64,000 bases of DNA from Allacma fusca (taxonomy: Eukaryota; Arthropoda; Collembola; Symphypleona; Sminthuridae): assembly GCA_947179485.1 (NCBI GenBank), contig OX359246.1:930001-994000 (forward strand), in the 5' to 3' direction. Shown piece by piece: positions 22,601 to 34,658 of the stretch. The number at the start of each line of letters is the position of its first letter. Position 1 is the first letter of the stretch. The notes beneath the pieces were generated by a model. It was not told where the DNA came from and did no database searches. It saw only the letters and a program-made list of their open reading frames with translations. Both the position numbers and the translations under genes were made by a program.

Positions 22601-25600
22601 GGATTGAAGAATTGGATAGGTCAATAGGACAGGTAACTTTAGGTATGTAAGGGCGGAGTGCACGGATCGCTTTCCAGAAGTCACAGCTCGTTCTGGTGTT
22701 AATAATTTTAGACACCATGTTGTTTAGGTAATTTTTACGGCTATTTTTTAACGTGTGCTTATACAGTTTTTTGGCAATAAAGTAATCATTGATATCTTGA
22801 GTTAGTTTGGTAGCCCTAAGCCTTCTTAATTTCATCTTTAGCTCTCTTTTCATAGAGAGGCATGCAGAGTCAAACCATTTCGCAGGCTTGACATGTTTGC
22901 AAGGTTGTTTAATCATGTCACATTTCACAAGTGCGTTGTTGATAGTTTTTGAAAGTAAACCATCCATCTCATATATAGAGGATTTATCCGAAAATGAAAG
23001 GTTAAGTTTGATTTCTGAACTGAAAGTATCTGCTTTTTCATCTAACCATTTTATTCTTTTACCGACCTCACTGATACTAGCATGGCTACGGATTGACAAA
23101 GTTATTGGCATATGATCGGAGTGAAAAGAGTCACTTATATTGAACTTCTCGAAATATTGCACGAGAGGTGGACGCAAAACATAAATCAATGGTACTTTTA
23201 CCAGCTTTACTAACGAATGTATATTTTGAGGAGGATTCAAGGCCACTAATACCATTTATGAGAACAAGATTGTAGGATGATGCAAAGTTAAGTAATTTTT
23301 GGCCAAAATGGTTTACTGTTCGGTCTTCCGAGTTTCTGTGTGTTTGAGAGCCCAAGGTTTGAAGACTGCCTACTCTTGAGTTGAAGTCTCCCATCAGGAT
23401 GATGTTGTAAGATAGAAGTTCAAGTTGTTCAATATGCGTAAACAACTCACTGAATTGACCTTTCTCAGAGATTGGGTTGATATAGCAGAACAGAACTGCG
23501 TTATTTCTAATCTCATCAAGTTTTTTAAATGTGAGTATAATTAGCCAATTATTTTTAAAGTATAGTTCGAATTTAATGGATTTGTGGATTGCTGCAAATA
23601 GGCCACCTTTATGTCTGCCGTGCGACGCATCTTTTGTGGCGTTCACTACAAACGATGTGTGTGTATTATCAAAATAGCTAATTGGGACCGTCGACCAGGT
23701 TTCACAAAAGCACATAATTTTAGGTGATATATCTTTAATGTCACTGAAGAAGTCTATTGTTTTATTTGCAATCCCATGAACATTCCAGAATAATATTTTG
23801 AGTGGTTTAGTTGGGGGTGAGGTGGGTTGTATTGAAGGAGCGCGAAACTTTCAGGCTGATAGTGAGACTGGAGGCTTCATAAGCTCACCATCTGAATTTA
23901 TGGTGTGTAGGGAGTCGTTTATGTATAGTTCTTCCCGAGTTAACTTGACCTTGTTGCCGGCATCTCTCTCAGCCTTACGATGCTGTAGGTATTTTGATCT
24001 TCTAAGCTGTCCGGCTGCCGAGAGATCATCGCTAATAGAGTAAGGACTGTCCTTTAACTTCCAGATATTTTTGAAAATGGACCCTCGAAAGCACTCATGT
24101 CTAAGAACAATAAGAATCGGCCTTTTAGGGTTTTCGGGTTTCCCTAGACGAAACAGGTCGCCAATAATATTCATTTGCGCATCAAGTGTTTCAAGGACAG
24201 GTTTGATTGCTGCAAGGAGTTCCTCTTGAGTTTCATTTGCCGATGGTGGTACACCCCGAAGAATGATATTCTTTTCTCTGTGCTTGTCCTGTAATTCCTC
24301 CGATTTCAAGTACAGATTTTCAATTTTCTCACGGTTGACTTCAGTAGCGTTGTGCACAAAATTTACATCCCTTCTGAGTTCTCCCAGGGTCGCTTTAATG
24401 GAGTGTTCCATTTTATAGACTTGATCACTTGTAGCTACTTTCGACAGGCTGTTCATAATTGATTCGAGTTTCTCTTCAGTAGTTTGTGGCTTGCTTGGGT
24501 TGGTGGGGTCAGATTCATACATTGCTAATTTATAAGGCGGAGAGTCAGATTCCGAGGATGTGAAGGAGTTTTGTTGGATTATTCTGGCTTTGTTTCGATG
24601 GGCCCTTTTAGTCATTTACGGGTCCTGACTAGCTGGAAGTCAAAATAAAATTTCCGTGCCAGTATCTTAAGGACCAAAACTTTCAAACGAGTCAATAATG
24701 TGGTTGCTGGCTCCGGACGTATACTAAAGTAAATTGTGCTTATCTGTATTGAAGCTGGGTTAAGAGATCCTTGTATATGCAAAGTAGAATGTTTGGACTG
24801 GATCCGACTTGTGCTGAACTTGATAGTCTCTCCTCGTCACCGATCACGGTAGGAAGTAAACCTCTTAGATTGAATCCCGATTCGGAGACGAAAATAACAT
24901 TGGAATAATGAGACTTTGTCCACAGATATGCTCAAGAAACTGACAGATTTTGAAATTTTGAATGAGAGAAAATATTTACGATCACACTTGTTAGAGTTCG
25001 AATTTCGCGCCGATTGAAATTATATTATAGAAACAAATGTAGATCAGACATCGCAGTCAAAACGAATTGCGGTTTTTCGAGAGTATTAGAGAGCCCCCAA
25101 AGTCGGTTTTTTGAAATTTTCAGTTTTTTAAAAATACCTCGGTCAAAAGTTTACAAAACCGTCGAACTAAATCGAAACTTAACTAAAGAAAAAACAACGG
25201 TTTGATTGGGGAATTGATCATGGCTCTGTTAATTACTTCAGGAGTTATATCGAGTTTTTCCTACAAATATAAGCTAAAGAAACAACGGTCACATTTTTGA
25301 CCCCTCCGATCGTTTGTACTACATTCTTTCAGGTTCGTGATCTACTTATCGGTCTTACTCAGTAAACCATTTTGATGAAGATCTAAGAATAGCTAGTAGG
25401 CGTGACTTGTTCCGAACATTGACTGTCAATAATTCTCCGGGCTCGATTATTTTTCATGAAATGTACAAGCTGAATAATTTTATTTTCAGAGTACCCCCGA
25501 CCCTCCAGAAAGCGTATACTAAAGATATTTATTTATTCCATCCCAATCCCCTGAAAGCAATGTGGCAGACGGTACCCAGGTCACCTAAATATCTGAAGCT

Positions 25601-28376
25601 TACCCAACAACAGAATAACAGGTACATGGCTTTTTTGCCCTATCATTGCATTGACCGACTATATAGTAGTTGCCGCAATTGCAGAGTTTGGTAACCCCTG
25701 CTGTCCATAATCAGCACCTCTTTGACTCACTTTACTAATCGTTTTTTTCCTCACTTCCAGTGTCCTGCACAAGAGCCGCTTGAGTGCCGAAATATCCAAT
25801 TTAAGAATGGAATACGAAACTGTATTGAAGAGTCATGATATGCATGCGAATTCAGCAACAAATTTCACAAGAAATCAACTTGAAATAAATACATCAGAAA
25901 TTCGGAGGCTAACATATGCGGTAAATGTTATCCAGAATAAGATATCCACCCTCGATGCATCCGTTCTCACCACATCCGATGTGGCGTCGTGGGTAAATTT
26001 TAATGGTTTAGTTTTTTATGCCTGGCATTTTGTACGTGGAACAACTACAGTTGCAATTTTCTTGAATAATTTCAGGTCGATGAGATAGAAGAGACACAAC
26101 GTCAGATTCAGAGTAAGGAAGCCCAGAGGTCCGAATTGGAGTCTCGTAGACAGCGATTAATGGCTGACACGGATCCTAATAAGGAACAGCGAATAGACGA
26201 CGATATGAAGTTTTTGCAAAGGAAATTAACATCTTTAAAGGAGCAAAAGAATTCTGCTGAGTTACAGATCAAATCGTTGAAAGCGGTGCGTATGCTTTTT
26301 TTAGTGTTCAACAAAATGAAAGCAATAAGGTCCTTCTATGTAAAACTTTGTTTGAATCTTCAGGAGTTGAAGAAGAAAGAAACCCTATTTGCCCAACAGC
26401 AAAAATTTGCTGCCGACGTCAACAAAAAATTCCAAGAAGTGGAGGAAACTCTGCAGAGTAAAATTCACGAGGCTACGTTAGTGTGTTCAAGGATTGACCC
26501 CGAAGGGTAAGGTTTTTATAGATTAAGATCGTTAGAGAATTTAAGTATTTTAAGAGGTTAGTAACATTAAGATTATTGCTCAGAGGTTTGCTAAAACATG
26601 GGGGGAAGTAAATGTTTTTTACTTTTACCATCCCTCCTGATTTTGCCTAAGGCATGGTGGAAAGGTGTCTTAACACCCAATACGTATTATGATCTGCAAT
26701 TTGTATTAAATTTGTGTTCGTAGAACTGCGTCCGAAATAAAGTCTTCAATTGATTCCTTAACGGACGAACTAACCGCCAACAAGGAAAAAATAGCAAATA
26801 AGGAATATATCTCCCGTCAGTGGCAGAATGCCAAAGACGTGGCCGATCGTGTCGGAAAGGAAATAACCATTATGGATGTTCTTATTAAGGTAAATTTTAT
26901 ATCTATTATTAGTGAGGATTTTTGCATTGAACATTACTATCAGGTTATGGTATAGTCCGGATGAGTGGGGGACGCGTGAGCCTGATGTTCCAAAATATTA
27001 AGAGATACTATTCCCTACTGCTTCTCCCAAGCTGGCAACCGTAAGCTTCTTCCACTATGCGTGTAATTAAATGCGGAGCAAGGAAAGTGTTTATTCTGGA
27101 TGAGAAATGACTTTTTACTTTGATTTCAAAATTATGAAAGTTTTCAAAAATGGAAGGAACTCAATAAAATAAAGTACAGCTCAGTTCAGAGTTCAGTCTC
27201 CCTCTCCTTTTCTCTCGAGCTCGACCTCACGCAGGAGATCAGCCCAGAGCTTTTCCACCTTATCCACCTCCTCTCACTTTCCAGTACTTTACAAAGTACT
27301 CCTCCACATGACCTTTGAAATATCACATACATATCCCAACATTCCCCCAACACAGACACACTCACTCCAATACTCCTTCCCAATACATACACATGACCCC
27401 CCAACCTTAACCTGCACAAGTGCTACAGGACAAGGTTCTATGGCTAATAATCCTTCTTTATCAAAACTTAGCGGAACCAAAAATTAAACTCCAACGGAAT
27501 TTCTTCAATGACAAACTGGCGGAATATGCGATTGCCATCAAATCCAGTTTCCGCTTCCTCATTCAGTCCAGGGGATATCATGTAAGTACAATCAATTATA
27601 ATAATTATCTCAATGCGCATAAAATTTTAGTATATAAATCAATAGTACATATATTTGATTTTTTTAGGGTGACTTGGTAATCAACCATGATTCAAAAACA
27701 CTTCTTTGCTATGTCAGCATGGATAGTTCCGGAGAAACTCAAGCGAAGAAAAATATAGGAACAGATGATGTAACGGGCAAGGAGATTGTAACGAATAAGT
27801 AAGTAAAAAGTTCAACAACCTGGCTCTAGTGGGTCTTCTGTACATACAAAATGACGAAAAACCACTAATTGAGGTGATAATGACGCTTTTAGCTGGAAGC
27901 TAATGCTTATAAATTGTTTTAATTACAGGAAGGGGATAATGGAGTACGCAAATGGAATGTCTGGCGGTGAAAGATCTTTCACTACAATTTGTTTCCTGAT
28001 TGCATGTTGGCAATTGATGGACATGCCGTTTTATATCTTGGATGAATTCGATGTCTTCATGGATACTTTCAACAGAAGGAAGAGTCAGAAGATTTTAATG
28101 AATGTAGCTAAAAGCAAACCTTACGCCCAATTCTTTGTTTTCACACCTTTGCAAATGGAGGGTTCGACACCTCATGGTTGTAGCGTAACAACGTAAGTTG
28201 AGATTTTGCAATAATTATGATATCATTGTTTCTAAATAACAATTACAAAATAAGGAAAATAGTTACCCACACTTTATTTTCAACTAATTTGTAGACTCAA
28301 GAAAGGTCAGACGGAAATTACCGAAGAAGATCAACCCGAAGCTGGAAAGAAAACACTTAAGATTAAAGGAGGTTAA
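16612..28376 (+). CDS. Smc6: SMC6 (structural maintenance of chromosomes 6), lacking the N-terminal head
   Basis: Subunit of the nuclear SMC5/6 complex for DNA repair and replication-stress tolerance. Thirteen exons: 16612-17012, 17131-17288, 17398-17577, 17689-17879, 25490-25621, 25761-25992, 26076-26285, 26364-26506, 26724-26889, 27429-27581, 27668-27798, 27929-28192 and 28295-28376. All are GT-AG with consistent phase, about 813 residues. Order: coiled coil, hinge (KPRGPLGCCITLQ, then DDDPVVYNWVVDM), returning coiled coil, ABC signature MSGGERSF, Walker B YILDEFDVFMD, stop. SMC6 is normally about 1,100 residues. The Walker A head and first coiled coil (about 300) have no exons between the prenyl synthase and 16612. 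An in-frame TAG at 17764-17766 interrupts the hinge, but CCTAG there could also be a phase-0 acceptor. Intron 4 contains a LINE. Either a decaying partial copy or a rearranged locus. Confidence 0.85.
17880..18826. other. Smc6: SMC6 intron 4, part before the LINE
   Basis: Non-coding. Contains diffuse repeats of phrases such as CAGTCAAAAGTTACTG and GGTCAAAAGCTATTAC, also echoed just after the LINE near 25050. No ORF of note. Confidence 0.6.
18827..18843. repeat. 17-base LINE target-site duplication, left copy
   Basis: GATTGAAATTATATTAT, identical to 25012-25028. Confidence 0.93.
20405..20407. repeat. TAA target-site duplication of the Harbinger element, left
   Basis: TAA, matched at 22120-22122. 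Confidence 0.75.
20408..22119 (-). mobile_element. PIF/Harbinger-type DNA element inside the LINE
   Basis: 1712 bases. Tips are CGGTGGTATTC and, inverted, GGGTGGTATTC, flanked by a TAA duplication typical of PIF/Harbinger (TWA). Subterminal regions hold many GAGTGTGAGT and CACTCAC words. A fragment of Harbinger-type transposase is readable at 21511-21735 on the minus strand. A second internal segment near 20860-21010 resembles 21540-21680, so the body contains a partial internal duplication. The LINE open frame resumes cleanly outside it. Confidence 0.82.
21511..21735 (-). pseudogene. Harbinger-type transposase fragment
   Basis: 74-residue open frame with VALRFMATGSFQ and SQPSVHRIIIKV, matching the N-terminal helical part of HARBI1-like nucleases (usual pattern LRFLATG followed by SQSTVSR). 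The DDE catalytic part is not seen in the rest of the element, so this is a remnant. Confidence 0.75.
23851..24615 (-). CDS. LINE ORF1 protein, coiled coil plus RRM-like region
   Basis: Open frame of 254 residues. An N-terminal basic, Ser-rich stretch is followed by a heptad-rich region (about residues 50-115) and then NIILRGVPPSANETQ, which resembles the RRM-like domain of L1-type ORF1 proteins. The C-terminal part is rich in basic residues. It is a nucleic-acid chaperone candidate for the LINE. It has no internal stop. The start is the first ATG of the frame. Confidence 0.75.
   Translation of the reverse strand: MTKRAHRNKARIIQQNSFTSSESDSPPYKLAMYESDPTNPSKPQTTEEKLESIMNSLSKVATSDQVYKMEHSIKATLGELRRDVNFVHNATEVNREKIENLYLKSEELQDKHREKNIILRGVPPSANETQEELLAAIKPVLETLDAQMNIIGDLFRLGKPENPKRPILIVLRHECFRGSIFKNIWKLKDSPYSISDDLSAAGQLRRSKYLQHRKAERDAGNKVKLTREELYINDSLHTINSDGELMKPPVSLSA
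25012..25028. repeat. 17-base LINE target-site duplication, right copy
   Basis: GATTGAAATTATATTAT, identical to 18827-18843. Confidence 0.93.
26890..27428. other. Smc6: SMC6 intron 9, longer than its neighbours
   Basis: No exon. From about 27180 the sequence turns into a CT-rich stretch of unclear origin. It may be part of a repeat, but no ends were found. Confidence 0.4.
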
Positions 28377-29661
28377 ACAAAAGATTTTATCCAGCAAAGG
28401 AAGGAACCCATATGGGGTTAATGTACATTATGTTTTATTTCGTAGATATTTCACGCATAGTAATATTTTAAGCAAATTTTAGTAATTTTACCGGTTTTAG
28501 TCGTCCATAATGATGTTAATAAGTGTATTTCAGTCAATGTGATAACTGCATACAAAATCGTATGATTCAAGTTAGAACAGAACAACAAAAATATATAGAA
28601 ATAAGATGGGTTTCCCTTGGTTTGGTTTATCAATTTGCAGCAATTTTATCCTTCGTAAGGGAAGTGTGAAAGAAGGGGCTGCTGAATGGTAATAATTTTG
28701 GATCATACAAGTCGATCTTGTAAATTATGTACTTCAAATCCGTATATTTAAATTGATTTAAAACTAAATCAGGGTTAAGGAATCAGACGGTATTTATAAT
28801 TAAAGCTGAAGGAATTTCCTATAGTGTGTAACATACATTGTAATTAAAACAGTTTGACGTAATGTTGACTGTGTAATTATACAGCTTCGGATGCAGACCC
28901 AAATGACTGACCAGCGTGGTGTATTAAGGTTGCTCTCTGCATTGGGTGACCGTTTGTCACTACAAAAGTCTATTGACGTTGCATTGCTAATTGTAAGCAC
29001 TAACTAGTTTATTTTCACCGATGTTATATACTTGTGTAGAGCATATGTGTAGGACATACTTTGAGTCTGTGTACATTGTTGCGTAAGTATAAGTGTTAGA
29101 GTACTGAAAAATTGCATAAATTAAATAAAGTAACGTTTTAAAGTAATAAATTATTACGTTAAATCATTGTCACAATAACAATTTCTGGAAAGATCTTGGG
29201 AATCTTTGTTACGACCATTTAAAAGCATACATAGCAAATACAAACCGAAACTGGTCCTGAAATCCAAGCTGGATTTGCTTCAAAGTGATCAATACTGTAA
29301 GTAAGAATGGTAGAACAAATAAAATTCCCCCCTTTTGAGTAAATTTTTGATCCTGTATTTTCGAAACTACGGTTGCATATTCCTCATATTCTCGAAACAA
29401 TCTAAGAAATAGCACCCTTGGTTCATATTGCGGGTGATAAAAAAAATGTAAATGGGAAAATTCACTTGATTATACCTTGTCTTTAGTGTGGTTTTTGCAG
29501 ATATTTGTATCACACCATTGCATTGCCTTCCTGGTGCTTCCTCTTCCCTTTCTGTATGAAGACAGTCTATATAGTGTTAAGTTTAATATTGATGTACGTA
29601 TATACTATTCCATGATGCAATGATATGCTAGTTATAAAGAACATTCGTATATTTGTTTATG
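28377..29661. other. Intergenic DNA after SMC6, nothing recognised
   Basis: Short open frames only. No repeat ends, RNA gene or promoter could be supported. Confidence 0.45.
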
Positions 29662-30073
29662 TGTGGAACAAACCTGGTGTATGAAAATGTAAGGAGGCTG
29701 AAGTCATGAATTCAGCCTCCCTATATAAACTTGTATCACCACATGAAATGTAACAAGTGGTTGGAAGAGAGAGAAGGATGAAGGAGATAAGGAGAGAGAA
29801 TTGCAGACAATAAACGAGACATAGATCACCAAGAGTATACATACGCACTTATTTGTATAGACTTCACGACAGTTCCTCTCATACACGCACGCATAAGAAA
29901 AAGTATTCCCACCCTCGACACATTTGATATTCTTCGTGTAATTCTCCATCCTCTATATGTACTTAACATGATGGAGGTGCTACGTTTTCTATATTTTAAT
30001 TAGTTAATTACAATATAGACGTTCCATGTCCTCTCTCCAGTGCTATTAGGACATCCTTCTTCCCAAAATTACA
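29662..30073 (+). repeat. 5' LTR of a gypsy-like fossil
   Basis: Starts TGTGGAACAAACC and ends AAAATTACA. It holds a perfect palindrome-like GGAGGCTGAA / TTCAGCCTCC, a TATATAAAC box near 29722 and an AATAAA near 29810, in the order expected for U3-R-U5 on the plus strand. A TGGTGGCGTC stretch follows and may be the primer-binding site. Only one copy is seen, so the ends are provisional. Confidence 0.6.
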
Positions 30074-30784
30074 TTTGGTGGCGTCAGCCTCTGCCAAAGG
30101 CTCCGCTCAAAACTTCCACAAACATTCTCCCATTACCCCCATGTCCCGCGAAATCCGACTTTTACGAGTTGTACAACTTCATTCAAACCAGGAGTTTGTT
30201 CAACTTAACGGCGTGAACTTCATAGCCATACTTCAACGCGACGCTAATCTGGTAGACTTAACCAACGAGGAACAACAACTCGCCTGTGTTAAATATTCAC
30301 ACTTGACGAACGAGAAGGCAATCCGCCAATACAGATACTATACACTTTTCAAGTTCAAGTTACCCCTTTACCAACATTCCGAAATACAACCTCAACAAAT
30401 TGCCGAGACCGACTACGTTGTGTTTCATAAACGCCAAAAACGGATACCACGTTCAACCCTTTCAACATCCCACGTGCCAGACGCACCTGTAACTTCTGCC
30501 GAACTACCTTCTCTGGTACAGTCAACCTCGGAAGAGGACAACACCGAAGGTCCTACTCCGGAACCTACTACTCACGTCGGTGGATTTCACAGCTTCCAAA
30601 TCGCCAGGGCATCGACTCCAGCCGTCGTCACGGACATCGTGGATGCCACCTCTGATACTGTAAGCTCAAATTTACATACTTCTATCCAGTCCACCGTTGT
30701 AGGAGCATCACCCTCCACAACTCTAATCACTTCTTCTCCCATCCCTCTGACGTACCACCCTACAAGTCATATCCCACGAATACT

Positions 30785-32500
30785 TCGATAGAACGTCGGA
30801 AGCCGTGCTGGTTTTCATCAATACGACTGCCACATTGCAAAAGAAGGCGCTTGTAAATAATCTTCTCAAATAATTTGTTTAAGAATGGTAATGAATGGAT
30901 AGGACGATAAGAATCAGCACTGCATTTACTTCCTTTACCTTTATAAATGGGGGTGATTGTGGCGGTCTTAAAGTGAGATGGAAAAGAACCATGTAGCAGT
31001 ATTAAGTTAAACAATACTAGTATAGGTGTAACAATTGAAGCTTTTCCAAATACTGTGTGGTTAATTATATCATGGGTACTACCTTTAGGTTTCAGAGCTG
31101 TATAAGCATTCCAAACTTCCTTTCCATCAATTACATTACATTCAGAGTTTATCGGTAGCAGGTTTTTAAACATTAGGATATCACTATCAACATAGGAGCA
31201 CGGTACAGTGAATGAATTAGCTAACAAGTCACATATTGCGGGGGTATTACTTATAGTAGCATCATTATCAGGACTAGTGTATAATGTTTCAATATTACTA
31301 TTAGATTTACGTGGTATACCCAATACAGAGTCAATGATATTCCATACATGCTTAGGATTATGTTCATGGTGGGATAGTTCTGCACGGAAATAGTTTCGTT
31401 TTGTCTTATAGATTTCATTTTTCACCTCTGCACGTAACTTAATATACTCTGCCCATAAATTAGAGTCGTTATTTAAAATTGATGTATGTTTGCACATGTC
31501 CCTTCTTTTAATTTGCAGTCGTATGTGCTTATTTACCCAGGTTTTAGAGTTTGCTTTAATGCGCTTACACCTTAGGGGTAATACATCCTCAAGTAACACA
31601 CGTATGGTTGTACTTATAACATTATATATAAAATCGATAGAGTACAATTCATTATCAAGAAATTCCCAATTAATTTTACATATCTCAGTATTGAGAATAT
31701 TCCAATTACAGTTCACAAAGTCCCTATGTTGAACAATTTTCGGTGTGTTGCTACCTGCCTTTTTAAAAGATAAGTCAAACATTAAGATATCATGGTCTGA
31801 GAGCCCAGTAGTGCATGTTTTCCACTGAATGTGCTTCTGTACATGTATATATAGGTGGTCAATGAGTGAGCTCGAGGGTTTTTTCCCTTGGAATCGACGG
31901 GTCTGAACGTCAATAATTTGTTTGAAGCTATACATACCAATACATGACAGCAGCTTGACAGTATCTAAGTTAGCATTAGAGAGGTCGATATTCATATCTC
32001 CTACAATCATGCACTGTGTCTTGTGTGTCATAAGTTTTTTAAGGAGATTGTCCAAAAAGAGCATAAATTTCTCAATAGAACTGGAAGGAGGTCTATATAG
32101 AATAACAATAATCGTGGACTGGAATTCTGAGAGGCCAATTTTATAGGCAGTGTACTCTACATTTGAGTTGAAGGTATCAATTGCTAAGTCCAAATGCTTA
32201 TGCCGGAGACGCATATGTATATAGATCAGTAAACCACCATCTTTCTTATTTGTTTTCCTATTATGAGTAAGCAGTGTGTAGCCAGGTAAATCATATCGAA
32301 AAATGTTTGTCTTACCGTCAAAAAAGGTCTCAGCTAGCGTCACAACGTCAATTGTATTTTCATATATAAGTTCCTTTAATTCCTCAAATTTATAGGAAGA
32401 AAAATTATTAATATTTAAAAACAAGAATTTGACAAGTTTACGATTATGTGTGTGCATATCTGGTCTGAGGTGTGGTGGATGTAAGTAGTTCAATAGGTTC
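30785..32500 (-). pseudogene. LINE endonuclease and partial reverse transcriptase
   Basis: One open frame of about 570 residues. Endonuclease motifs are TLAETFFD, ILYRPPSSS, VGDMNIDLS, SLIDHLYI and GLSDHDILMF. The reverse transcriptase starts with PIYKGKGSK and YRPIHSLPFLNKLFEKI and ends at ENQHGFRRS. The catalytic YADD box and later motifs are absent, so it cannot act alone. There are no internal stops, so the insertion is not very old. Confidence 0.8.
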
Positions 32501-32722
32501 GATGTTTTGAAGGCAATGATCTGTAGACACAGTACCATCTTCACACAATTTGCAGGTCCAGAGATCAAGGTCCATATAACGGTACATGGACAAGCAAACA
32601 TTTATACATTTTCTATAGAAATACTCTTTACATTTAAGGCACTTCAAGGATAATACATTTCTCCGGATCTTTGTATTACAGAATTTACAGATAGTGGCGG
32701 ATATTCCCATTTTGCAGAGCAC
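32444..32722 (-). pseudogene. LINE ORF1 fragment with PHD-like zinc finger
   Basis: A 92-residue frame with paired cysteines (CKFCNTK, LKCLKCKEYFYRKC, WTCKLC) spaced like the PHD-type finger in ORF1 of CR1-group LINEs. It overlaps the start of the endonuclease frame. Only this domain is left, or the ORF1 is naturally short. Confidence 0.6.
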
Positions 32723-34658
32723 ACGTTAGCACAGCAAAGTAAACGTAAAAAGAAGAGCACAGTTTTCAATTATCAAAATCAGAGTAGATGATGGTCCAAA
32801 CGCTATAACTTTTCCGAGGGAGTTACACAACCCAGCTCCTATACAGATGGAAGGGCCAGCAGCCCTTCGTAACTTTTAATGGTAGTCAGGAAACCATCGC
32901 TGCAGAGCAGCAAAAGTAATATAACCACACAGCTCAGCAGTCAGTGTGGAAGTGACCCAGCTGCTCGATGCTCTTCGTGAATATGAAGCGTGTGCGGACA
33001 CGCTCAACCAAGGCCTGCCTACACCTATTCCATCTGCAACTATTCCTGTAGCCTTGGACAAGAAGCTAGACACTGTCTTAGAACGCCTTGAGAAACATGA
33101 ATCTAAGGACACTGCAAGTATGGCTGTCGCACCTTATCATCAACCTCGTACTCCAAATCCACGCGACACTTACTATCGCCCTCCTCCTACCGAGGCCACT
33201 CGGCCCGTTACTTGTTGGTCTTGTGGTAAGTCATGGCATATTGCGAGAGACTGTCGCTGTGCTCCTCGGAATTACTCCAGCCCACAGAATCGGTCATTCG
33301 CACCTGTGTGGCCCGTGTTCCAAGCCCAACCATCACGCCAATGATTTTCGACAGCCACAACCCATACGCTCCCAACATTGGGCTCCCCAACGATTCCAAC
33401 CACTTTAAACCGGTTTAAACTCCTACGGGCAGCCGGGACGCGGACCAACCCGCCAACTGTCCGCAGTCCAATCCCTAGAAAATCGAAATTATTATCCAAA
33501 TCGACAACTAACGTCATCCTTGTCTTATTGACACCGGCGCCGCCGCTCCGTCAATAAATCCGTTGTATGTTCCTCCGGGGATTCATGTAACCGAATCCAC
33601 AATTAAACTTATAGACGCCTATGGCAATCCCATGCCTAATCAAGGCCTCGCTCTCATCAAATTCAAAATTGGAAATTGCACATTCCTACACACGTTCATC
33701 GTAGCACCTTCAAAGGATCTTCGCGTCATTCTTGGTACAGACTTTCTCTACTCGAAGGGTGGCTTTGTCATAAACACAGCAGAACACATTATACAACAAG
33801 TTTATAGGCTCAATCTCTCTGATTCATACTCAACTACAACATACAGCTGTCATCGCTTCACAATGCAGCTCGCCAGTTCCCACGATTACAAATTCATCCC
33901 CAACATCACAGACGGATTTCCCAATGTCTACCAGACATCCGGTTAATCGTCTAGACAATCTGACCTCAACCACGCCCATACAATGCTCCTCATCTACAGA
34001 CCTTAACTTCCCCACAATCTGCCGCAACCCAGACAGACAATAACAGAACCATAAATCATCGTCGTAAAAACCCACCACCGTCCGTGAATTTTCAAGACGC
34101 TTCCACGTCACCCTCATCGTCTGAGAGTTCAGACTATGCGTTCAACTCCACACTTCCACAACGACGTCGAATTGCTATCCCTCATAAATCACGTCATGCC
34201 CTCTCACATTACCGCACCAACCGACTCCCATCGTCAGCATCTCTAACAAGCACTCCCGTTCCAGTCCTTTGTGTATCCCGTGAGGGCTCTAATGGACTTC
34301 TTCGTGTCACAGGCACTCATGCCATCCCACCCCGATGTCATGTCACTATTCCCGTTCGTTATACAGCCGCGGCTGCAACCCCAATTAATTTTGAACCTCA
34401 CGATTCCCTATATGCCCAGTATCACTTATTGGCGCCCCATGCCATTTTATCCACCAACGCTAAATTTATGATCCTGATGAGCCCAACGTCCATGCCTATA
34501 ACTGTACTAGCAGATACGTCTATGGTTCCAGTACCTGTTAATGCCATTGCTCTTGACAACTACAAAATCCAAGCCGAAATAAATTCTTTCAAGATTAACC
34601 CCCAACTCTCGAGTGCAGATAAACACCTGCTCCGTATGTTACTGACCGAATACATCTG

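Larger units (their letters stand above)
18913..23830 (-). pseudogene. LINE ORF2: endonuclease, reverse transcriptase, CCHC (disrupted)
   Basis: Read on the minus strand. The endonuclease begins near 23800 (ILFWNVHGIANKTIDFFSD, then MGDFN and SDHMPI). The reverse transcriptase shows NYRPISL, FVDLSGAFNSV, GVLQGESLSPTLFNIFI, MYADDVVIL and KYLGVLF, and the C-terminus has a zinc knuckle CIFCSQSSRTWSHLFLEC. The frame shifts at least near 23150-23250, 22550-22680 and 19560-19590. A PIF/Harbinger element (20408-22119) splits the reverse transcriptase just before FVDLSGAF. No longer able to encode one protein. Confidence 0.88.
18844..25011 (-). mobile_element. Non-LTR retrotransposon (LINE) inserted in SMC6 intron 4
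   Basis: Minus-strand LINE of 6168 bases, about 4.45 kb without the Harbinger element nested in it. A perfect 17-base duplication flanks it. The 3' end (low coordinate) is an AATAAAAC stretch followed by a TACATACATAC microsatellite tail, as expected for target-primed insertion. It has ORF1 (23851-24615) and a disrupted ORF2 with endonuclease, reverse transcriptase and C-terminal CCHC. It looks close to full length. Clade not assigned. Confidence 0.92.
30785..32740 (-). mobile_element. LINE fragment (CR1/L2-like) within the gypsy-like fossil
   Basis: Minus-strand non-LTR element. Its 5' part is present: a PHD-like zinc finger ORF, then endonuclease and the beginning of reverse transcriptase. 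It stops after QHGFRRS, so the rest of the reverse transcriptase and the 3' tail are missing. Losing the 3' end is the reverse of the usual 5' truncation, so a later deletion or rearrangement is likely. No target duplication was found. Confidence 0.78.
29662..34658 (+). mobile_element. LTR retroelement fossil, probably Ty3/gypsy, split by a LINE
   Basis: Parts on the plus strand: 5' LTR, a gag-like segment (30092-30783), then after a LINE (30785 to about 32740) a gag tail with a CCHC knuckle (CWSCGKSWHIARDC, about 33210), a retroviral-type protease region (about 33530-33800, with LRVILGTDFLYS) and a Ser/Pro-rich spacer up to 34656. Reverse transcriptase, integrase and 3' LTR are not present before the BEL/Pao sequence begins. 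The copy is broken, with several breaks besides the LINE insertion, and looks old. Confidence 0.68.

Noticed and set aside
27186-27480. Two overlapping minus-strand frames rich in Val, Gly and Cys
   Set aside because: Arise from a CT- and CA-rich intron stretch and part of an SMC6 exon; no domain.
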